Shown one piece after another: positions 37,101-46,800 of a DNA stretch of 64,000 nt (position 1 is its first letter; each line of letters begins with the position of its first letter). The stretch comes from Mycolicibacterium sphagni (lineage in GTDB: Bacteria > Actinomycetota > Actinomycetes > Mycobacteriales > Mycobacteriaceae). The position numbers were made by a program, and so were the translations under genes. The notes below the pieces were generated by a model that did not search any database, had not been told where the DNA came from, and saw nothing but the letters and a program-made list of their open reading frames with translations. The stretch lies in NCBI RefSeq assembly GCF_002250655.1, contig NZ_NOZR01000008.1, positions 62,001-126,000 on the forward strand, given 5' to 3'.

Positions 37101-37562
37101 GGCAGTGACCCGGCGTAGGTTGAGGCGGATCGCGTGGACCTCGTCGGCTTCCTTGGCGGCGCCGATCAGCTTGAGCAATCGCTCACCGGTATCCAAGGCT
37201 CTGTAGGCATCATCGTCGCTGAAGGTGCCGTTGTGGGCCCACGTGTTACGGACTTCGCGGAGCTCGATAGCGAACGACTCCCCGGCCTTGCCCAGCGTCT
37301 GACTGAATGGATACCAACCCGGCTTAAAGCCTGTAGTGATGGCTTTCTCGGTGAGGACACGGAACTGGACCTGTGGGTCCAGCGGGTTGTACGTCTTGTC
37401 GGACGGCGCGCCATTCTTGCTGTCCTTGAGCTGAACGAGTTTCGTCCAAGCCGCTCCGAGTGCTGGATCGCCTTGGCCGATAACGGAGGCGATGAAGTCA
37501 TCGAGCGGAGGCGCCATCGTCTGAAACATCCGGTCGACGCGGTCGCGGTTGCTTAGCGCCAT
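34200..37562 (-). CDS. DUF499-type ATPase with N-terminal HEPN (Swt1-like) motif
   Basis: A 1120-residue AAA-like ATPase, third gene of the helicase-methyltransferase-ATPase operon. The first about 140 residues resemble a Swt1-type HEPN domain, with the RNase motif RNTWAH (R105-X4-H110). Walker A is TNFGGGKTHS (K261); Walker B is VILIDEW (D370, E371). The GSIPLATSSVNAEL and RTVFFGATPTIGSAHKG segments are typical of DUF499 proteins found beside DUF1156 methylases. Near the C-terminus is a Thr-Gly linker (about residues 1010-1050). The start at 37562 is chosen for the GAGGAGG SD; it follows the methyltransferase stop by one base. A role in phage restriction or RNA cleavage is inferred from context and motif. 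Confidence 0.85.
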   Translation of the reverse strand: MALSNRDRVDRMFQTMAPPLDDFIASVIGQGDPALGAAWTKLVQLKDSKNGAPSDKTYNPLDPQVQFRVLTEKAITTGFKPGWYPFSQTLGKAGESFAIELREVRNTWAHNGTFSDDDAYRALDTGERLLKLIGAAKEADEVHAIRLNLRRVTADKDDKKTLKAAVDNPEAAGLKPWRDVLPPHHDVATGNFAASEFAADLYKVAFGGEQDSGYADAVEFFRRTYLTEGLTDLVGRAVRRLSGDDNAPPVINLQTNFGGGKTHSMLALWHVAAGLPVGRFPQDTQELLTTNGYTGAKVNRVAIVGNHFSPSGETKDDGTHVNTLWGELAWQLGGSEAYALIAKADADRTTPGEALHELLAKYSPAVILIDEWVAYARSLVGRDDLAGGTFDDQFTFAQSLTEAAKGTSGVLLVISIPASESGDAPDKIVAGNAEEVGGAHGLEALKRLQNVVRRVADQWRPASSAEAYQIVRQRLFIQPNGAALASIGATARAYVDMYRKYTDDFPRESRDTAYEDRIKRTYPIHPELFDRLYEEWSSLERFQRTRGVLRLMSSVIHALWTGEDASPLIMPGSIPLATSSVNAELTSYLQDSWKAIIDADVDGPNSEPARIDKEKPVFGQRSLTKRLARTVFFGATPTIGSAHKGLETQRVFLGTAVPGDVPGNFHAALTQLGDRATYFYSGSGKYWYDLQANISRTAKDQAERLHKEDVWAEIAHRLQAQAKTRGDFAGVHVCPEANADIPDTDEARLVILHPKAAHKRGSDSPAKAFAHNATEQRGTANRTNRNMLVYLAADEARLEELDAATRDYLGWTHVLANEADLDLTQNQKNQASNRQAQADQTVKSRLLQTFTWALVPYQPDASAPFILRETKIEGQSESLAERVSRRLGSDGDLSSRQAAVTIRLAINKVPQIWKDGNVSLGALWALYCQYPYMPRLRDRRVLEEGVLDLPMIWETDAFALATSIDASTGRYVGLWIPGDTNSAPAPADSLLLVRPDVALHQRQHEAPTGTGAGTETGIGIGTDTGTESSTGEDTGTGPGPVDIAFTRFYGVKTLSSDKIAMEFKNIADEVIANLREHGIDLVVKIEIEAVDFTGFDENKIRTVSENAKTLKFDQSGFESA

Positions 37563-37563
37563 T

Positions 37564-40326
37564 TCAGTCCTCCTCGAAGTTGAGTGAACCTTGGGCATCT
37601 ACTACCCGACTTTCGCTCTGTGCAGCGTCGAGAATCTCGGGCCATATCGTTACCAGGCTGTTGAAACTCAAAGCGTCCTTTACCCATCCGCTGGACTCAG
37701 CGATACGGAACAACAAGTGGGCCAACTCCTTCACGAGGTCGGCATTGACTGCGCCGTCCGCTCGGCTTAAGGCCTGCTTCAGAAACCCGCCGGCAGCTGT
37801 GATGCCTTCGTGCTCAAGAACTCTGATCAGATGATGGAGGCCTTCCCAGGTACTAGTGTGTTCGTCGGCAATCACGTTATAGCCCGAACTAAGGCTCGCG
37901 GGCTTGGTGAGTTGGACATTGCCCGCACGCGAGGTCAGGATTTCGTCACGGTCCAAGGTGTCAACGCTGGTGTTCCTTGCGCGGGCTAGATTGTCGGCGT
38001 CGCCAAACTTCCCCAGGCCGTACCCGTGTTGGCGGTACCAGGCAATCGCGAACCGAGATGTGGAATCAAAGTCACCCTCCTGTTCGTTGAGGACGCGATC
38101 AAGGATCTCGTTGATTCGCGATAGCGCGGATCGGACGGTCATTTTCTTGCCATCGGGCTCCAGTACGGCGCTGTAGCGGCTGAATACCGCCATGCCTGGC
38201 CCAATCGCGGCCTGGGGTAGGTCGACGGGAGCTATTTGACCTTGCTGAAGCTTGCGCAATGCCCCGGGCAACTCAGCTTCCAGTGCCCCAATGAAGCCAC
38301 GACGATCAATGGTGGATGCCTTCTCCGAACGCGGCCGTAGGGAAAGCACAATTGACGAGGCAAGCGCGTTCGTGCCTACGCTGATCATGCGTCCTCCGCG
38401 TTCACTTCGCATTGGCCACGTAGAGGTGATCTCCCAGCCTGAACGAATCATTCCTTCGAGAAGAGTCTCCCATCCGCTTGAGGCTTCGCCCTCAGCGCTG
38501 ATCTCTGATTGGCGGAACGCGTAGTACACGGTCATTGGGTAATCCGGGTTGGCCGAAGCCCGTGCTGATGCAAAGACTTCCCTGAAGCCGTCCTCGAAGA
38601 ATCGCTTAGCTCCCTCTTTTCCATTGTGGCGGAAGGGATTTGCAACGAGTTCCTGCGACTTTGGCACAAGCAGTGTCCCGAACACGTCAGGGTGGACATT
38701 CCTTAGAGTTCTCCGAAGCCAAACATAAAAGTAATCAGACAGGTCGGAGTATCCGATGTTGTCGTAGTAGGGCGGATCGGTCGAGATCACGGCGTTCTGT
38801 GTGATCAGGTCCTTCGCATCGCCCTGCCGAATGGTGACTTCGTTTGATGTGCTGGGGAGAGTTTTGATCGCCGCCACGATCCACTCAAAGTGAGCAGACG
38901 CGTTGCCAACAGAGTGGGAGAACGGATTAATCTCCATGAAGTCCCAAACCATCGGGATTGCTTGGCGTGCGAACGTGTCTCGGACCTTTTCTACTGGCGC
39001 CATCCATGAACAGAACGCTGACAGCCAATCGGCCAGCTTCGACATCAGAAACCCGAGATAAGTCGCAACGGCGTCGGCGTACTCCTCGCTTCCTCCATCT
39101 GCGATAACGCGAGTCCGAGCTTCGCCTACCAGGTCGCTGAATGTGGTGAGCGCGACAAGTTGGCGGCGAGTGAACAAGTCAGACCACTTTGTCATTCCAT
39201 ACGCTTGGACTCGGAAACCCAAAGCCTGATCGGGGATCTCCGCGTCCGGTACATTCGTCGGTTCTGCTGCCCGGGCCGCATCGATCTGCAAGTCGTCGGG
39301 AGCGAGATACAAGCGGGATCGAACTCCCTCAGCAACCACCGCCATCATCCGCTGGCCCATCCGGGCTGCGGCGCCCTCCGCTCGTACATATTTCAGAGTC
39401 ACGGGTGACTGGCATGCAATGCAAACGGCGCCTGTTCGCGTAACTGTTCCGTCGGACTCACTGGTAGGAGCCCCGTCTAGCCCCTTGCCGATTTCGAACT
39501 TGACTCGCATCCCGGATGGATGCGAAGGGTCGTCAATGATGACGGGCAGCACGTAGGTCTCTTTGCCCTTCTTCTTGCCTAGCCACCATGACCGCACAAG
39601 TGGCAGTTCGATCTGACAAGCTGGGTTGGGGCAGGTGACAGTTCGTGTCCAAATCCAACCAACGACGCTGTGTCCGTCGACGTCTGGATAGAGATGACCG
39701 ATGCGAGTCAAAGCCTCATTGCGCATCCAGGTTCCATACTCGGCAACGTCAGCAGCAAGACCACTCGTGCCGCTCCAGTCTTGGATCTCGGAATCAGCGA
39801 GGCCAGGAGCGACCGGTCGTTGGTTATGGAATTTGGGCGGAATCTCGATGAGCGCTTTGTTGATAAGAACGGGCACTGGGTTGAGGTCGGAGGCGATCGC
39901 ATTGAGGCCGAGGCGTTGCGCCTCTAGTGGAATGGTGCCGCCGCCGGCGAATGGATCTAGGACGGACGGTAGCTTTCCGCCCGCCGACTTCAGGATTTCC
40001 TGGTTCGCTTCGGCGAACAGCTTGGTGTCGCCGGTATTGCTCCAGTGGACGAGCCGCTCAATGATTCGGTGCAGCCGTTCACGTTCTATCCGCTGAGCGT
40101 CCTCGGTGGGAAATTCATCTGGTCGTGCGCTTGGGTCATCAACTAGCTGTGCGAACAGAACAGCACGAGCCGCCGCCAGTGGGCGTCGGGCCCACCAGAG
40201 GTGAAGTGTTGCTGGGTGTCCTCTGCGCGGAACTGCTTTCTCGTCTGCCGCCGCGCGATTGATTGCTTCCAGTGGCAGCGCGACCTCGATCAGCTTGCGC
40301 TTCGGCTGTTGATTGTCAGAAGTCAT
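37564..40326 (-). CDS. DUF1156 DNA methyltransferase (DPPY type)
   Basis: A 920-residue DNA amino-methyltransferase. The N-terminal DUF1156 region holds RRGHPATLHLWWARRPLAAARAV; SAM motif I is VLDPFAGGGTIPLEA (about residues 122-136), motif II AIASDLNPVPV. A zinc-ribbon-like insert has CPNPAC and CIACQ pairs. The catalytic motif is STDPPYYDNIGYSD near residue 518, so it should make N6-methyladenine or N4-methylcytosine. The ATG overlaps the helicase stop by one base. It is large enough to include its own target recognition. In such loci the methylase marks self DNA. Confidence 0.9.
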   Translation of the reverse strand: MTSDNQQPKRKLIEVALPLEAINRAAADEKAVPRRGHPATLHLWWARRPLAAARAVLFAQLVDDPSARPDEFPTEDAQRIERERLHRIIERLVHWSNTGDTKLFAEANQEILKSAGGKLPSVLDPFAGGGTIPLEAQRLGLNAIASDLNPVPVLINKALIEIPPKFHNQRPVAPGLADSEIQDWSGTSGLAADVAEYGTWMRNEALTRIGHLYPDVDGHSVVGWIWTRTVTCPNPACQIELPLVRSWWLGKKKGKETYVLPVIIDDPSHPSGMRVKFEIGKGLDGAPTSESDGTVTRTGAVCIACQSPVTLKYVRAEGAAARMGQRMMAVVAEGVRSRLYLAPDDLQIDAARAAEPTNVPDAEIPDQALGFRVQAYGMTKWSDLFTRRQLVALTTFSDLVGEARTRVIADGGSEEYADAVATYLGFLMSKLADWLSAFCSWMAPVEKVRDTFARQAIPMVWDFMEINPFSHSVGNASAHFEWIVAAIKTLPSTSNEVTIRQGDAKDLITQNAVISTDPPYYDNIGYSDLSDYFYVWLRRTLRNVHPDVFGTLLVPKSQELVANPFRHNGKEGAKRFFEDGFREVFASARASANPDYPMTVYYAFRQSEISAEGEASSGWETLLEGMIRSGWEITSTWPMRSERGGRMISVGTNALASSIVLSLRPRSEKASTIDRRGFIGALEAELPGALRKLQQGQIAPVDLPQAAIGPGMAVFSRYSAVLEPDGKKMTVRSALSRINEILDRVLNEQEGDFDSTSRFAIAWYRQHGYGLGKFGDADNLARARNTSVDTLDRDEILTSRAGNVQLTKPASLSSGYNVIADEHTSTWEGLHHLIRVLEHEGITAAGGFLKQALSRADGAVNADLVKELAHLLFRIAESSGWVKDALSFNSLVTIWPEILDAAQSESRVVDAQGSLNFEED

Positions 40327-43300
40327 CAGAATGGCTCAGTTCCCTTGTTCCACATCTTGTTCCAGTCACCACGTACACCAGTGGCCTCAAAGTCACCCAA
40401 GTCCGTCGACGCGAACGGGTTGTCGAGATAGCGGATCTCGTCATGTGCCGGCCCTCGCGGATCGACCTTCACCAACGCCAGTCGGTAGCGGGGTGCTGCG
40501 TTCTTGCCGACCATCACTTCGTTGTGCGTGACGAAGAAATCCTCAGCACCATCGAGTCGGGCTTTGACCTCGACGCGGTACGTGTCACCGTTGGCGTCCG
40601 AGGACAGGATGTCGAAACCCTTGTTATTGAAGGACTGTTCGACGGGCGTACGGCTAAGAGCTCGTTCAGTCGCCATCACGAGGTCGACACCACGGCGTTC
40701 GACCTCTTTGGTTTCCTTGGCGTGAATGGGTGCCGACGCCGGCAGTTCGCCGTCGACCATGGCAACTGGCAGTACCAGCGCGGCGGTCATGATCCGCGGC
40801 GGCTTGGTGGACATCAAGGCCTGCTTGTCGAGCAGATCGAGACGATTGCGGAGCCGCGCGTCGAGCTCGACGGCTTTGCGGTTGAGACTTTCGGCCGACT
40901 CTTTCGGCTTCTCGCCGGATTGCTCCTTCTCAGCCGCGACCGCGGCATCGAGAAGCATCCGGTCGCGTTCGGCCTCAAGGCGCTTCACTACGAGCTCCCG
41001 GGTCTTGGCGAGCTCAGCGGCGCGGCGCGGCTGTACTTCGGCGAGGTACTCGGGGAGTTGAGTCGTGATGATCCAACTGGTCGCGCGATCCTCAGCCTCC
41101 GCCAGCCAAGGCAATTGGCGCGCTGCCGCGACAGCGGGCGTCTCCGGCGCGGCCACACAGTCCAGATACGGTGCCGGGCCGGCGGGCGTCACGGTGCCCA
41201 GGCTGTCGACATAGGCGTAACCGAATCGTCTGGATACCGCGGCACCGGTGGCGTCGGCGACCTCCTCGACGACACCCACCAGCAGATGCGGCTCCTCCAG
41301 CGCCGCCGACACCAGCACCGTGCCGCTGTTGAGAGTGCCGCCGAAATGCCGAATGGCTTCGTCCATCACCGCGTCGTGGAGCGGATGTCCCGGTGCCAGC
41401 AGGTCGGCGCGTGCCAGTTCCTCGGAGTGCACGTGTTCCAGGTCGAAGGTGACTCGGTCGTACTTGGTCGCGATCGGCTGGTACTTGCTGGCTCTGATTT
41501 GTGCTGGGACGTTGGCGATCTCGTAGCGACCGCGTTCGCGTTTGGCGATGCGACCACCAAGCCGGGTGAACGCGGCCTTGAACGCGAGCTCGATGTAGTG
41601 CGGTTGTAGCCGGCGGGCGCGGGCCTCGTCCATGGCGGCACGCAGCTTGACCAGATCGGCGTCGGCGAGGTGATCCGACGCCAGGGCGCGTTCGTCGAGC
41701 AACTCCTTGAGTCCATCGGCCACCTTGTGATCGATGACCTCATGCATCTTGGCCTTCACCTCGTCGCGTTCACCGTAACGGATCGCATCCAAGAGCAACT
41801 CTCGCAAAGGAGTATCGGCAAAAGCTTCACCGAGAACATCGAAGACCTTGCCGCCATACGCCTTCCGCTGCTCTTCGATCTTTTCCAGCAGGCGTTCGAA
41901 GACCGCGCCTTCGCGGGTGTTGCTGGCGACGAGATTCCACAGCCGGCAGACTTCTTCTTGGCCGATGCGGTGAATGCGACCGAAGCGCTGTTCGATGCGG
42001 TTGGGGTTCCACGGCAGATCGTAGTTGACCATCAGATGGGCGGCTTGAAGGTTGAGGCCTTCGCCGGCGGCGTCGGTGGCCAGCAGGATCTGGCAGTCGC
42101 GGTTCTTGGTGAACTCTTCGGTGATCATGCGCCGTTCCTTGCGGCGCACCCCACCGTGGATGGCCTGTACGGCGTTGGGCTTGCCGATCAACGTCCGGAT
42201 GCGGCTCGCGAGATAGTCGAGGGTGTCTCGGTGTTCGGTGAAGATGATGAGCTTGCGCGGCGACCCGTTGGCGTCGACCGTCAGCGCTTCGTCTTGCAGA
42301 ATTCTGCTCAGCTCGGTCCATTTGCGGTCGGTGCCGGAGTCGCGGACCTGTTTGGCGACCGTCGTCAACTCTGCCAGTTCGAGAATCTCGGCGTCGAGTT
42401 CCTCGACGGTTTGGGCAGCGGTGGCGGCGTCGAGTAGTTCCTCTTCGAGTTCTTCGATCTGCTCGGAGTTGTAGTCGTCGGCGTCCAGGCCCTCGAAGTC
42501 GATGGTGGGCTCTTTGTCGGTGTAGGTGCCGTTGAGGATTTCGAGCTTCTTACGCTCCAGGCGCTCGGTGCGACGCACGAGGCTCCGGTAGATGGCTTCA
42601 GGGCTGGACGCCAGGCGCCGTTGCAGCACGGTGAGGGCGAACCCGACAGTGTTCTTGCGTTTGCCGCCCACCCGGTCGGCCCGATTCATCCCTTCGCGCA
42701 CGTAGTCGGTGACCTGCGCGTACAGCGAGTACTCCAGCGCGGTGAGCTCGTAGGGCACAGTCTCGGCGCGACGCTCGGGGAAGAGTTTCTTGCCCTCGAA
42801 GGTCAGCAGATCCTCTTTGACCATGCGCCGCATGACGCCGTCGGTGTTGGCGGTCTTGGTGTTCTTGCCTTCGAAGCGGTCACGGTCGAGCAGGGTGAGG
42901 AAGAGCTGGAAGTCTTCTTCCTTGCCCGAGTGTGGCGTCGCGGTCATCAGCAACAGGTGCCGCGTGATACGCCCGAGCATTTCACCGAGCAGGAAGCGTT
43001 TCGTCTTCTCCAGCTTGCCGCCGAAGTAGTGGGCGCCCATGCGGTGTGCTTCGTCGACGATGATCAGGTCCCACTCGGTTTCCTTGAGTTGGGCCTGCAG
43101 CTCCTCGTTGCGCGACAGCTGATCCATCCGTGCGATCAATAGTGGATTTGTCTCGAAGACGTTGAGGTTGACGTTGGCGTCGATGAGCTGGTTCGTCAGC
43201 AGGTCGAAGCGCAGCCCGAACTTGAAGAACAACTCGTCCTGCCACTGCTCGACCAGCCCGCCGGGGGCGACGATCAGGCATTGACGCACGTCGTCGCGTA

Positions 43301-43736
43301 ACAGGAGTTCTTTTATGTAGAGCCCGGCCATGATGGTCTTGCCGGCGCCGGGGTCGTCAGCGAGCAGGAAGCGCAACGGCGTGCGGGGCAGAAGCTCTCC
43401 GTAGACAGCACGGATCTGATGGGGGAGCGGCCGGACATCGCTGGTGGCCACTGCCAGCATCGGGTCGAACAGGCCGGCCAGGGTGATCCGCTGGGCCTCG
43501 GCGACCATCTTGAAGTCTGTGGCGTTGGCGTCGAACGCGCGGCTGCCGGTCTGGGCGACGGTGAGGTTGTCCTGGTCTTTGCGGAACACGACCTGCTGGC
43601 CGAGTGCGCCGTCGTTGGTCTTGTAGGTCAGCTCCAGAGCGTCAGTGCCGTGCCATTGGGCGAAGATCACCGTGATCACCTGCGCTGGGATGAGCCCATC
43701 GATCCGCAGACCTGGCTTTAGCTCTTCTAGCAGCAC
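40326..43736 (-). CDS. SNF2-type helicase with C-terminal DUF3883-like domain
   Basis: A 1136-residue superfamily 2 ATPase, first gene of the operon. Walker A is DDPGAGKTIMAG (K133), DEAH box IIVDEAHRMG (D228-H231), motif III LLMTATPHSGK, motif V ATDAAGEGLNLQ, motif VI QRFGRIHRIGQ. After a coiled-coil region (LEAERDRMLLDAAVAAEKEQ) the last about 130 residues look like DUF3883 (GFDILSSDANGDTYRVEVKAR), whose D...EVK pattern resembles a nuclease fold. Starts at GTG 43736 with GGGGAGG seven bases upstream. Probably moves along foreign DNA and recruits the other two proteins. Confidence 0.9.
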   Translation of the reverse strand: MLLEELKPGLRIDGLIPAQVITVIFAQWHGTDALELTYKTNDGALGQQVVFRKDQDNLTVAQTGSRAFDANATDFKMVAEAQRITLAGLFDPMLAVATSDVRPLPHQIRAVYGELLPRTPLRFLLADDPGAGKTIMAGLYIKELLLRDDVRQCLIVAPGGLVEQWQDELFFKFGLRFDLLTNQLIDANVNLNVFETNPLLIARMDQLSRNEELQAQLKETEWDLIIVDEAHRMGAHYFGGKLEKTKRFLLGEMLGRITRHLLLMTATPHSGKEEDFQLFLTLLDRDRFEGKNTKTANTDGVMRRMVKEDLLTFEGKKLFPERRAETVPYELTALEYSLYAQVTDYVREGMNRADRVGGKRKNTVGFALTVLQRRLASSPEAIYRSLVRRTERLERKKLEILNGTYTDKEPTIDFEGLDADDYNSEQIEELEEELLDAATAAQTVEELDAEILELAELTTVAKQVRDSGTDRKWTELSRILQDEALTVDANGSPRKLIIFTEHRDTLDYLASRIRTLIGKPNAVQAIHGGVRRKERRMITEEFTKNRDCQILLATDAAGEGLNLQAAHLMVNYDLPWNPNRIEQRFGRIHRIGQEEVCRLWNLVASNTREGAVFERLLEKIEEQRKAYGGKVFDVLGEAFADTPLRELLLDAIRYGERDEVKAKMHEVIDHKVADGLKELLDERALASDHLADADLVKLRAAMDEARARRLQPHYIELAFKAAFTRLGGRIAKRERGRYEIANVPAQIRASKYQPIATKYDRVTFDLEHVHSEELARADLLAPGHPLHDAVMDEAIRHFGGTLNSGTVLVSAALEEPHLLVGVVEEVADATGAAVSRRFGYAYVDSLGTVTPAGPAPYLDCVAAPETPAVAAARQLPWLAEAEDRATSWIITTQLPEYLAEVQPRRAAELAKTRELVVKRLEAERDRMLLDAAVAAEKEQSGEKPKESAESLNRKAVELDARLRNRLDLLDKQALMSTKPPRIMTAALVLPVAMVDGELPASAPIHAKETKEVERRGVDLVMATERALSRTPVEQSFNNKGFDILSSDANGDTYRVEVKARLDGAEDFFVTHNEVMVGKNAAPRYRLALVKVDPRGPAHDEIRYLDNPFASTDLGDFEATGVRGDWNKMWNKGTEPF

Positions 43737-43861
43737 CGTTCGTCCTCCCCAGTAGACAGCCGACCCACGCTAGTCGAGGTATCCGACAATATCCGGGAGA
43801 GCTCGCACGGCGTCGCTAGGTTCGCTAATCTTCGCTGAAATTGGACGACCAGTGGGGGGCG

Positions 43862-46800
43862 ATGAGCGCGCACGAGCAGCCATCGACGTCGGAGATCGGA
43901 GACGAGGTACGCGGCTGGGTTGACGCAGCCCGTGCCGTTCTCGCTGCCCGAGCGCAAGTGATCGACGCCGCAAACAAGGCATCAACCGGGCTGCGCGGCC
44001 GTTTAGTTCAGGCGCGGCGCGACAATCGGGTGCGTTGGCACTTCCTGCCACTGCACACCAGCGACCTCGAACCACTCCGTGCGGTTGCCGCCAAGGCCAC
44101 GCTTCCTCAGGTCCCACCCGACATCCAACGAGAACTCGACCGGCTGACTACCGAGGTAGGTCAAGCCACCGACGATCTGCGCAAGGTCACCGGATTTGGC
44201 CGGCTCCTCCTCTTCGGCGCTACCCGGGAGAAGGCCAACCAGGCCGCGCAGTTTCTGACTGACTATCGTCGCTGGTTTCTAACAAGCCGGTTGCAGGACG
44301 AGATTGCGCGAGCAACACCGCGGGACGACCCACGGGTCCGAACGCTCGGGATCCCCGATGCCCTTGCGGACTGGGTGGGCTTCGCGCACGACCTGCCCGA
44401 CCGTGGGGCGAACGCCGCGCTTGCTGCGGCGACGTCATTTGCGAAGTTGCCCAGCGCGGTGACCATCATCCAGAAGGCGGCTGCCGACGAGGCCAAGCTG
44501 CGCAAGGCGGCATTCGACGGCGGAAACACGGTCCGGAACAAAGAAACCGACCGGATGCTCGCCGAAATGTCCGTCGAGCGCCTGCGGGAGGCGAGTCGCG
44601 ACAAGATCCGCGTCGGAGCGCTCACCGGCAACGGCATCAGCAATGTGCACGCGGTGCTGCTCAGCGAGAACCGGCTGGAGAGGCTTGACGGAATCGGCGA
44701 AACGTCGGCCAAACGTATCCGTGCTGCAGCACGGACACTGCGGCAGAACACCTTCGACGAGATGCCGATGCGTATCGACATCAACAGCCGCACACCCGAG
44801 TACACGGAGTTCCTGCGTCGGCTGAGGGCCTGGGATGCCGGCCGTCGAGCCTTACCGTCACCCGCCGTTGTCGAGCTCGTCGACACGCTGGCTCCAGTCG
44901 CTGCGGTCATCGACAAGGCGGTAACGCACGCCATCGTGATGCCAACGTCATCGGCGAAGGTCGAAGAGTTCCGCGACGCGGTCGACGCCGTCGCACAATC
45001 TGCGTGGTCCATCTCGAACGCCCACAGCTCCGCTGTATCCGGCGATCCGTGGGACGACTTCCTGACTCGCCCCGCCGACTACTTCGCGCTGCTGGCAGAA
45101 CTCGGATTCATCACCGAAGACGACGAGAAGACACACGGCGACCTTCCCACGGAGATCATCCAGGCAGTCCGTGAGTTCGAGCTCAAGGCTGACCACCTGA
45201 CCGCCTCGTTGCGCGGATACCAGAGCTTCGCTGCCCGCTTCGCCCTGGTCCAACGCAAGGTCATCATCGGCGACGAGATGGGATTGGGAAAGACGGTTGA
45301 GGCGATCGCGGTCCTCACTCACTTACGCGCTAAGGGCGACCACAACTTCCTCGTCATATGCCCCGCCGCCGTGGTGACCAACTGGGTGCGCGAAATCACC
45401 GCCAAGTCGAAGCTTCCGGCGCACCGGCTGCACGGTCCAGACCGCCAATGGGCCGCGAAGAACTGGGCACGCAACGGCGGCATCGCTGTCACCACCTTCG
45501 AGACCCTGCCATGGCTGACAGCGAACGTCGCCGTGCCGACCCTTGGATGCGTAGTTGTCGACGAAGCGCACTACATCAAGAATCCCGATGCGCGCAGGAC
45601 ACAGCGCACGGCGCAGGTTCTCGACTCCTGCGAACGCGCAGTCCTTCTCACTGGAACACCGCTGGAAAATCGACTCGACGAGTTTCGCAACCTGGTCAGT
45701 TACCTTCGTCCTGATCTGGCGCTGGACGCAGATGAGTTCTCACCCCGGAAGTTCCGCCGACAGGTAGCGCCCGCGTATCTGCGCCGCAACCAGGAAGACG
45801 TCCTGACAGAGCTCCCGCAGCTCGTCGAGGTCGATGAATGGGTCACCATGTCGAGCGAGGACGCGTCGGCATACAGCGGCGCCGTCGCCGACCGCAACTT
45901 CATGTCGATGCGTCAGGCGTGCATGCGTCAGGGGATCAAATCGGCCAAGATGCAACGACTCGTCGAGATCGTCGAAGAGGCAGAAGCCAACGGGCGACGC
46001 GTCGTCGTCTTCTCACATTTCCTCGACGTCCTGCGGGACGTGGCACAACACATGCCGGGCCGTGTCTTCGGACCGCTGACCGGGTCGGTCGCCGCCAGCC
46101 AACGTCAGGTCATGGTCGACGATTTCTCAGCTGCCAAGAAGGGTGCCGTCCTCGTCGCTCAGATCATCGCTGGGGGCGTCGGACTGAACATCCAAGCCGC
46201 CTCCGTCGTGGTGATCTGCGAACCCCAACTGAAACCCACCACCGAGTGGCAGGCCATCGCCCGGGCGCATCGGATGGGACAGCTGGAATCCGTCCAGGTG
46301 CACCGGCTCTTGTCCGACGAAGGTGTCGACCAGCGCGTCCGCGAGATCCTCGCCCGCAAGCAGGAATTGTTCGAAAGCTTCGCCCGCGAGAGCGAAACCG
46401 CAGCCAGTGCGCCGGAGGCCTATGACGTCACAGAGGCTGAACTCGCGCGCGACATCATCGCCGCCGAACGTGAACGGATCTTCGGCCAGGGCACTTCCGC
46501 GGAACCGACTCAAAAGCCAGTCAACGCGACCGGAGGCGTTCCGGAGGCTCCAGAGCCACCGTCTCGCGATCCTCGTCCGCCCGTTCAGACGCCTGCGGCA
46601 ATGGACCCCGTCGCCGTACAGCCCGCGACCTCAATCGAACCGACCTCGCAGTCGTACCCGGCGACTGGCCGACCCAGCCCAAGCAGGTTCACCGAACAAC
46701 CACGGAGTGTGGCCGTTCGCCAGCAGAAGCCCTCGGTAGCGCCAGGCGCCACGCCGAAGACGGCCAGTCCTGGCGTAGCGGATCTCAAGCCGTACAAGGC

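Noticed and set aside
34200..43736. BREX or DISARM assignment
   Set aside because: No PglZ-type phosphatase for BREX, and no DUF1998 or phospholipase-D-type protein for DISARM; the domain set fits helicase/methylase/ATPase loci better.
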